From Heterostelium album PN500 (Eukaryota; Evosea; Eumycetozoa; Acytosteliales; Acytosteliaceae), in the NCBI RefSeq assembly GCF_000004825.1, contig NW_008805085.1:1-64000 (forward strand): 64,000 nucleotides of DNA, in the 5' to 3' direction. Below the pieces are notes generated by a model. That model was not told where the DNA came from and did not search any database. It worked only from the letters and a program-made list of their open reading frames with translations. Within the stretch, counting starts at the first letter, position 1; each line of letters begins with the position of its first letter. Of this stretch, positions 58,839-64,000 are shown piece after piece. Position numbers and translations under genes: made by a program.

Positions 58839-61800
58839 ATTAGCATGTGATTATTTCTATTAAGATAAAAACCATACATATTTTTGTTGTTCAGTAAAAA
58901 AAAAAAGAAATTAACACCAAAATTAATCTACTAAAATCTTTCCAAATTTTTAAACTGAACCAATTCAAAGAATACCAAAAAAAAAATATCTTGTTGGATC
59001 TTATAATAACAGTTTTGATTAAAATTTATTTTTTGTTTTTTAGATATTTATTTTTATATATTATTAATCTATTTTTTATTATTTCTCAACCAATTTTTTA
59101 AAACGACCAACGGACAAATGCAGTTGATTTAATTGACTTTCGAAATACGAATTTAAGTAAATGTGGAAAAGCACTCGGCAATAGGAACTAAAATATATTT
59201 TTTTTACCCATGGTATTCCAGGATTCTTATTTGTAATGTCGATGGTGTATATAAAAAAACATTGAAAAAAAAAAATAAAGATTACAAAGACAGATCTAGT
59301 TAGAAACTCAGTGTGTGGGGTATTTTTTTTTTTTAAGATGTGCACCAGGTATCAATATCGATAAAATAATGCCTGTTTATTCTTCTTGTTCTCGATGTTT
59401 GCAAAACTATAAACATGGTGTCATTCAAATTAATATTGTTATTAATATGTCCTAGTTTTGGTGTTTGGCTCAATCCTTAATTGTGGCATTTGACACTCCA
59501 GGTTGACCATTAAACAACCATTATCCATTCGGAAACCACACAAAATCGAGGACCCAATAAAAATCTTTAAAATAAAAAAAACAAAACATCAAAAAAAATT
59601 TAAAAAAAACCTTCCTTTGTACAAAAATAAACCCTTGTAAAAAAAAAAAGTCAAAAAATTTAAAAATATAGAGATATTTTTTGATCGATCTATCGCCACA
59701 TGTTCTTGTGAAAAAAAATTAATCAAACCCCATTGATTTGTAAAAAAAAAAAAAAAAAAATATTAAATAAAAAAAGGTCCTTTTGAATATCTTAACCTGC
59801 ACATTAATAATACGACCATACAACTATTTTTTATTATTAAATCAAGCTCAACAACAAAATAGAAACAAACAAATAATAAAAACAACAATTGTACATTTAT
59901 CAAAAAAAAAAAACAAACAAACAAAAACAAACAAGAAAAGAAAAGAAGCAAAATTAAAAAGAAGAATCATCAGTAATTTTTTTTAACAATTTTGTATTTG
60001 TAATATTACTTTATAATTTATTAATTAGTCTAGAACAGACCATACATTAGTTATCGAAATCAAATCAACTTAAAAACAACAAAACAACAATATTTATTCA
60101 CACTAGGTTTATAATCTATCAATTTAAGAATTTTAACGTTAATGTAAGACTTGTTTTTATTTTTAAACAATTTCTACCTTCTATTATTCAAAATATGTCA
60201 TTGCCAAATCAATTCTTTAAACACGTTAAGCAATAATAACCATTCATTTCAGTGTTAATAAAATATACAATATTTCCAATAATAATTGTAATATTATTAC
60301 AAATATCACTGGAATAAACATTTGAATGTTCTTTTACTCTCAACCTGTTTACCAAAGAATAACTGTTTCTTTCAAACTCCCACAAATTTGAGGGGAGATC
60401 CCACATAAACTAATATCAATTGTGTGCAAAAAAAAAAATTGTGTGTATTTTGTCTTTTTTTTTTGTGTGCCATTTCATGACTATTTTTTTTTAAATAAAC
60501 AAACCACATCATGCTCCACCCCATTAATTTAACGATCAGATTAATCAATATGGGTCACCAGTCATTGGTTCGAACCAAACCACTCCAACAATATTTAAAA
60601 TCAATCCTCGGGTGACGCCAGCAGTTAAGGATTTAAATTTAGTTTTCCCTATTTCGACACAAGTGAGAAATGGTTGTTTATTAATCACAAATGTCAATCC
60701 ATAATATTTGCGATGATCATAGCAGTGTTGTTCAAGTAAATACGAACCATAAAAGAATATGTGATTGATTTGTGATTGTGTGTTATTTTTTTTTTTTTCT
60801 TCATTTTTGGTTTATTGTGATGAAGTGGTGGTGTTGTGTTATGAGATTTTGATTAACCACAAATGGTTAACTTAATAATCATATCCAAAAAAATAAAATA
60901 AAATAAAATAAAAAACATTGATAATAACGACATTATCTCATTCATATTATATTTCGATCATGGACATGACAACATAACATAAGATAAAACAAAAAGCAAA
61001 ACAAAACAAAACATATATGTTCACAAAATTTGGTTCAAACTATATATTTTGAACAGTCACATCTTGTCAACTTACTATAAGAAGAAAAGCTGTCTGATTA
61101 TAATTAGATTTAATGTTTTTTTTTTTAATTATATTTAAATTGACAATAACATAAATATTTATAAAAAGGTAATTAATTTGTTGACATTAAAATGTTGTTT
61201 GTATATTAAATTAATATATACCCATCATATGCACACTGTTTTTTGTGTTTAGTAAAAACTATAATAACAACAAAAAATCAAACACCAACATCAACTTCAA
61301 ACAGACAAAAACTACCCAATCAAACAGTATAGTGTCAATATTTAAATATTGTTGTTTATGGAACAAACACATTACATAATATTATATTTAAAATATAAAA
61401 TTAGTATAGTATTATTATTTATAAACATTGTTACCATATTAAATTAAGTTTAGTTTAGTACGAAACAAAACTACTGAATTGAATCAAATAATGTATTTTA
61501 TATATAAGAGGCAGCCTCATTTCAATCAATCCAATCAAGAAATAATAATATTTAAACTTTTTATTTCTCACCATTATTATTATTATTATTGATCGTGTTT
61601 ATTAATTGTTTCATTTTGTGTTGTCTATCTCTACCTCTACCACCCACAATCACCAATACCACCACATCACAAATCTCTCTTTAAACACCTCTTATTGATC
61701 AACATCACATCACACATTTAATATTGGAAAAGCTTGGTGCTACTACTAGTACTCCTGCTGCTAATAGATAATAATATTATGAGAAATTTTAACCATAAAT

Positions 61801-62173
61801 CAATTTATATAATTTAATTCGACCCGAAACCATATCCAATCATATCTTATCTTTATTAAATTTCTATTTTATCTATTAAATTTTTCTATACATAATATTT
61901 CAACAACTTTGTTAGAAAATCATAATAATAATAAAATAGAACAATAATCTCTTCTTCCTCTTCTTGTTGTTCTTCTTCTTGTTTTACAACTTTAAGAAAA
62001 TCTATTTCTTTATTTAATTTTTTAATTAATTTAAATTTATAAACTAAATCTCTTTTCTTTTCTTTTTTACCATTTATTTATAAATTTTGGTTGTTTGAAA
62101 TCATCGTTTTGATTTTAAAAAACTGGAATTATATAACAAACCAATCACTGAAAAAATAGATAAAGAAGCCAAA
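58839..62173. other. Gene-free AT-rich stretch of 3.3 kb
   Basis: The longest gap in the window, between divergent starts. It contains many A and T runs, AAAAT repeats near 60895-60912, a 14-bp palindrome at 60565-60578, a less AT-rich island at 59340-59560, and a C-rich piece at 61630-61680. Short frames (for example 59079-59345 minus) are not coding-like. Upstream control of the G-alpha gene is probably spread over the right half. Confidence 0.5.
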
Positions 62174-63490
62174 ATGAATTGCGTTGCCAGAAGAACAGAG
62201 GAGTTGAAAATATCGATCGATATAGATAAAGAACTTAGACATGACGAGAGACGTATGAAGAAGGATATTCAAATCTTATTGTTGGGTGCTGGTGAATGTG
62301 GAAAATCAACAATCTTCAAACAATTGAAAATCTTGCAAGATAATGGTAAATGGACCGAAAAAGAACTCTTGGAATTTCGTAACAGTATCTATGTAAATAT
62401 TACCTCGCAACTCTTAGTATTGATTCTTGCAGCTGAACAATTAAATATATCAATATCACCTGATCTTAATGTATGTGTAAAAAATAATAGAATGCTCAAT
62501 TATATAAATCAACAACTAACCAACTTGTTGATTTCAAATATTTCAGGAAGCAATAGAGAGAATTAAAAATCGTCAACATCTGACAGATGAATGGAATGAT
62601 CAGGTTTCAGAAGATGCGCAAAAAATATGGGCTGATCCAGGTATTAAGAAAACCTATGAAAGAAGAGATAGAGATTTCCAATTAAATGATTCAGCTAAAT
62701 AGTAAGTGCAAACATTTTCCAAAAGTGTATCAATCATTTCATTCATTTATTAATTAATTCATTTACTCAATTTTAAACAAATAAATTTATATAGTTTCTT
62801 TGATAATCTTCAAAGAATTTCTGATCCTAAATATTTACCAACACCACAAGATGCATTGAGATCTAGAGTGATGACAAAAGGAATTGTAGAGGCAGAGGTT
62901 GTCTTTGACGGTATCTCAATGAAGATCATCGATGTCGGCGGACAGAGATCTCAACGTCGTAAATGGATCCACTGCTTCGATGGAGTATCTGCAGTTATTT
63001 TTGTTGCGTCACTTTCAGAGTACGACCAGATGTGTCGTGAGGTTGCCGTCAATCGTCTCGATGAGTCCATCAACCTATTCTCAGAGATCTGCAACAGCCA
63101 GTGGTTCGTAGAGACACCAATGATTCTCTTCCTCAACAAAAAAGATCTATTCATCGAGAAATTACAACGTGTACCATTTAATACTTATGATAAAAATTAT
63201 ACAGGTAACTATCAAACTAACTTTCCATTTATTTCCATCCAAGAGAAGATTCCAAAGAATATTTAATTAACTTTTTTTTTCTATTTCTCCTTTTCTTTAA
63301 TAAAAATTTAGGTGATAATTCTTACAATGATGTATCCAATTTTATTAAAAAGAAATTTGTTAGTACCATGAGAAACATACAGAAGGATGTATATACCCAT
63401 CTCACTATTGCCATCGACACCCAGAATATTGATTTTGTATTTAAAGCTGTAAAAGAAATTCTACTAAGAAAAACAATCAACGAATTTTAA
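62174..63490 (+). CDS. Heterotrimeric G-protein alpha subunit, divergent
   Basis: Membrane-associated GTPase coupling receptors to effectors. Four exons: 62174-62470, 62547-62701, 62795-63204 and 63312-63490; 346 residues, normal for G-alpha. G1 is LLLGAGECGKSTIFKQ; the switch I region is RSRVMTKGIVEAE, with the catalytic Arg and the Mg-binding Thr present; switch II is DVGGQRSQRRKW; G4 is FLNKKD. The G5 motif, normally TCAT in (F)TCATDT, reads TIAIDT here, so the Cys and the second Thr are replaced. The start MNCVARR lacks Gly2, so there is no N-myristoylation, but Cys3 could be palmitoylated. The C-terminus INEF has no Cys for pertussis-type modification. It is one of the diverged dictyostelid G-alpha paralogues; which one is not decided. 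Confidence 0.9.
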
Positions 63491-63675
63491 AATACCAACA
63501 CATATTAAAGTACCCATATATTGTTAAATAAAATATATTATTATTTTTTTGCATTATTCTTCATTCATTGGATTTCAGCACCGATGCCAATCAACTTTTC
63601 CAGGAAAATGATATGATAACAACATGTTTGACATTCATTTTTTATTTTATTTTTCAAATTAATATTATGTATCTA

Positions 63676-63693
63676 TTTTTTCCGCGGAAAAAA
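63676..63693. other. 18-bp perfect palindrome before the last gene
   Basis: TTTTTTCCGCGGAAAAAA, with a CCGCGG core in very AT-rich DNA, lies 27 bp upstream of the ATG at 63721. It could be a dimeric factor site or a small hairpin in the leader. It resembles but does not match the E2F consensus. Confidence 0.6.
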
Positions 63694-63720
63694 AACAACA
63701 CAAAATAATAACATAATAAT

Positions 63721-64000
63721 ATGATTGATGATAGGGAGATAATACTATCATCGAACTCTTCTCCACCTATTTCATCATCACCCATCAACAATGATAATCT
63801 AGTGAAGAGAGTTAAAGTTGAACAACAACAACAACTGCAACAATCGATCTCTCTAGATAGTAGTGGTAGTTGTAGTAATAAAAATAGTAGTGTTTGCGAT
63901 GACGATCAAGATAGATCTACACCTACACCACCATTATTATATAACGATAGAGTTCAATCTTCACCCATTAAGTTATTAAAAAGAAATACAAGTTTTAATA
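63721..64000 (+). CDS. Partial low-complexity protein running off the right edge
   Basis: From an ATG at 63721 the frame is open for 93 codons to the edge. It starts MIDDREIILSSNSSPP and continues Ser/Asn/Gln-rich with SP and TP sites (SSPPISSSP, STPTPP, QSSPIKLLKR) and a basic KRVKVE patch. The composition is that of the disordered N-terminus of a dictyostelid regulatory protein (kinase, transcription factor or cell-cycle protein). The diagnostic part is outside the window, so no product is named. Confidence 0.6.
   Translation, partial: MIDDREIILSSNSSPPISSSPINNDNLVKRVKVEQQQQLQQSISLDSSGSCSNKNSSVCDDDQDRSTPTPPLLYNDRVQSSPIKLLKRNTSFN

Noticed and set aside
59079-59345. 88-codon minus-strand frame in the 3.3-kb gap
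   Set aside because: No coding composition, no homology recognised, and it spans A and T runs.

Overview
The window is nuclear DNA of a social amoeba (Dictyostelia). The evidence is very AT-rich intergenic DNA, short introns of the GTAAGT...TTTAG type, Asn/Gln/Thr homopolymer runs inside coding regions, FNIP repeats, a BP74-type secreted family and several other dictyostelid families. Coding exons are clearly richer in G+C than their surroundings. Exon boundaries were set by hand from splice signals, reading-frame phase and protein similarity; no alignment was run. The species was not determined.

Layout. 1-9.4 kb: a minus-strand partial gene at the left edge, a small single-pass membrane protein, the splicing kinase prpf4B, then four FKBP12-type prolyl isomerase genes (three on the minus strand, one divergent on the plus strand), each with a first coding exon that is only the ATG. 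9.8-13.5 kb: a membrane-tailed SDR dehydrogenase and a dictyostelid F-box-like protein. 15-18.7 kb: a cluster of four tiny two-exon genes with a tiny or short first exon ending in Leu-Ile and a shared C-terminus F-W-x-x-W. 21-24 kb: an FHA plus tandem-BRCT protein. 24.7-33 kb: a secreted mucin-like protein, a FolD-type folate enzyme, a BED-finger protein, a small Gly/Cys-tailed protein and three BP74-like secreted proteins, two of them near-identical and inverted. 33.4-45.3 kb: exportin-T, two small Lys/Glu/Gln-rich proteins (one interrupted), TRAP-gamma, an FNIP protein and the MCM-binding protein mcmbp. 45.4-46.7 kb: a duplicated ~260-bp element that may be a structured RNA. 47.3-52.5 kb: a VASt-domain membrane protein, a secreted CBM49-like protein and a four-SANT-repeat nuclear protein. 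55-64 kb: a GPI-anchored periplasmic-binding-protein-like protein, an ankyrin protein, a divergent G-protein alpha subunit and a partial gene at the right edge. Two gene-free stretches (52.5-55.1 and 58.8-62.2 kb) are mostly homopolymer-rich.

The genes do not form one pathway. The most unusual items are the F-W-x-x-W microgene cluster with a TGTTGATGTCA array inside it, the FKBP12 array with ATG-only exons and a 7-nt microexon, the gene-converted inverted BP74 pair, a head-to-head pair of E2F-type sites before mcmbp, and the duplicated putative RNA element.
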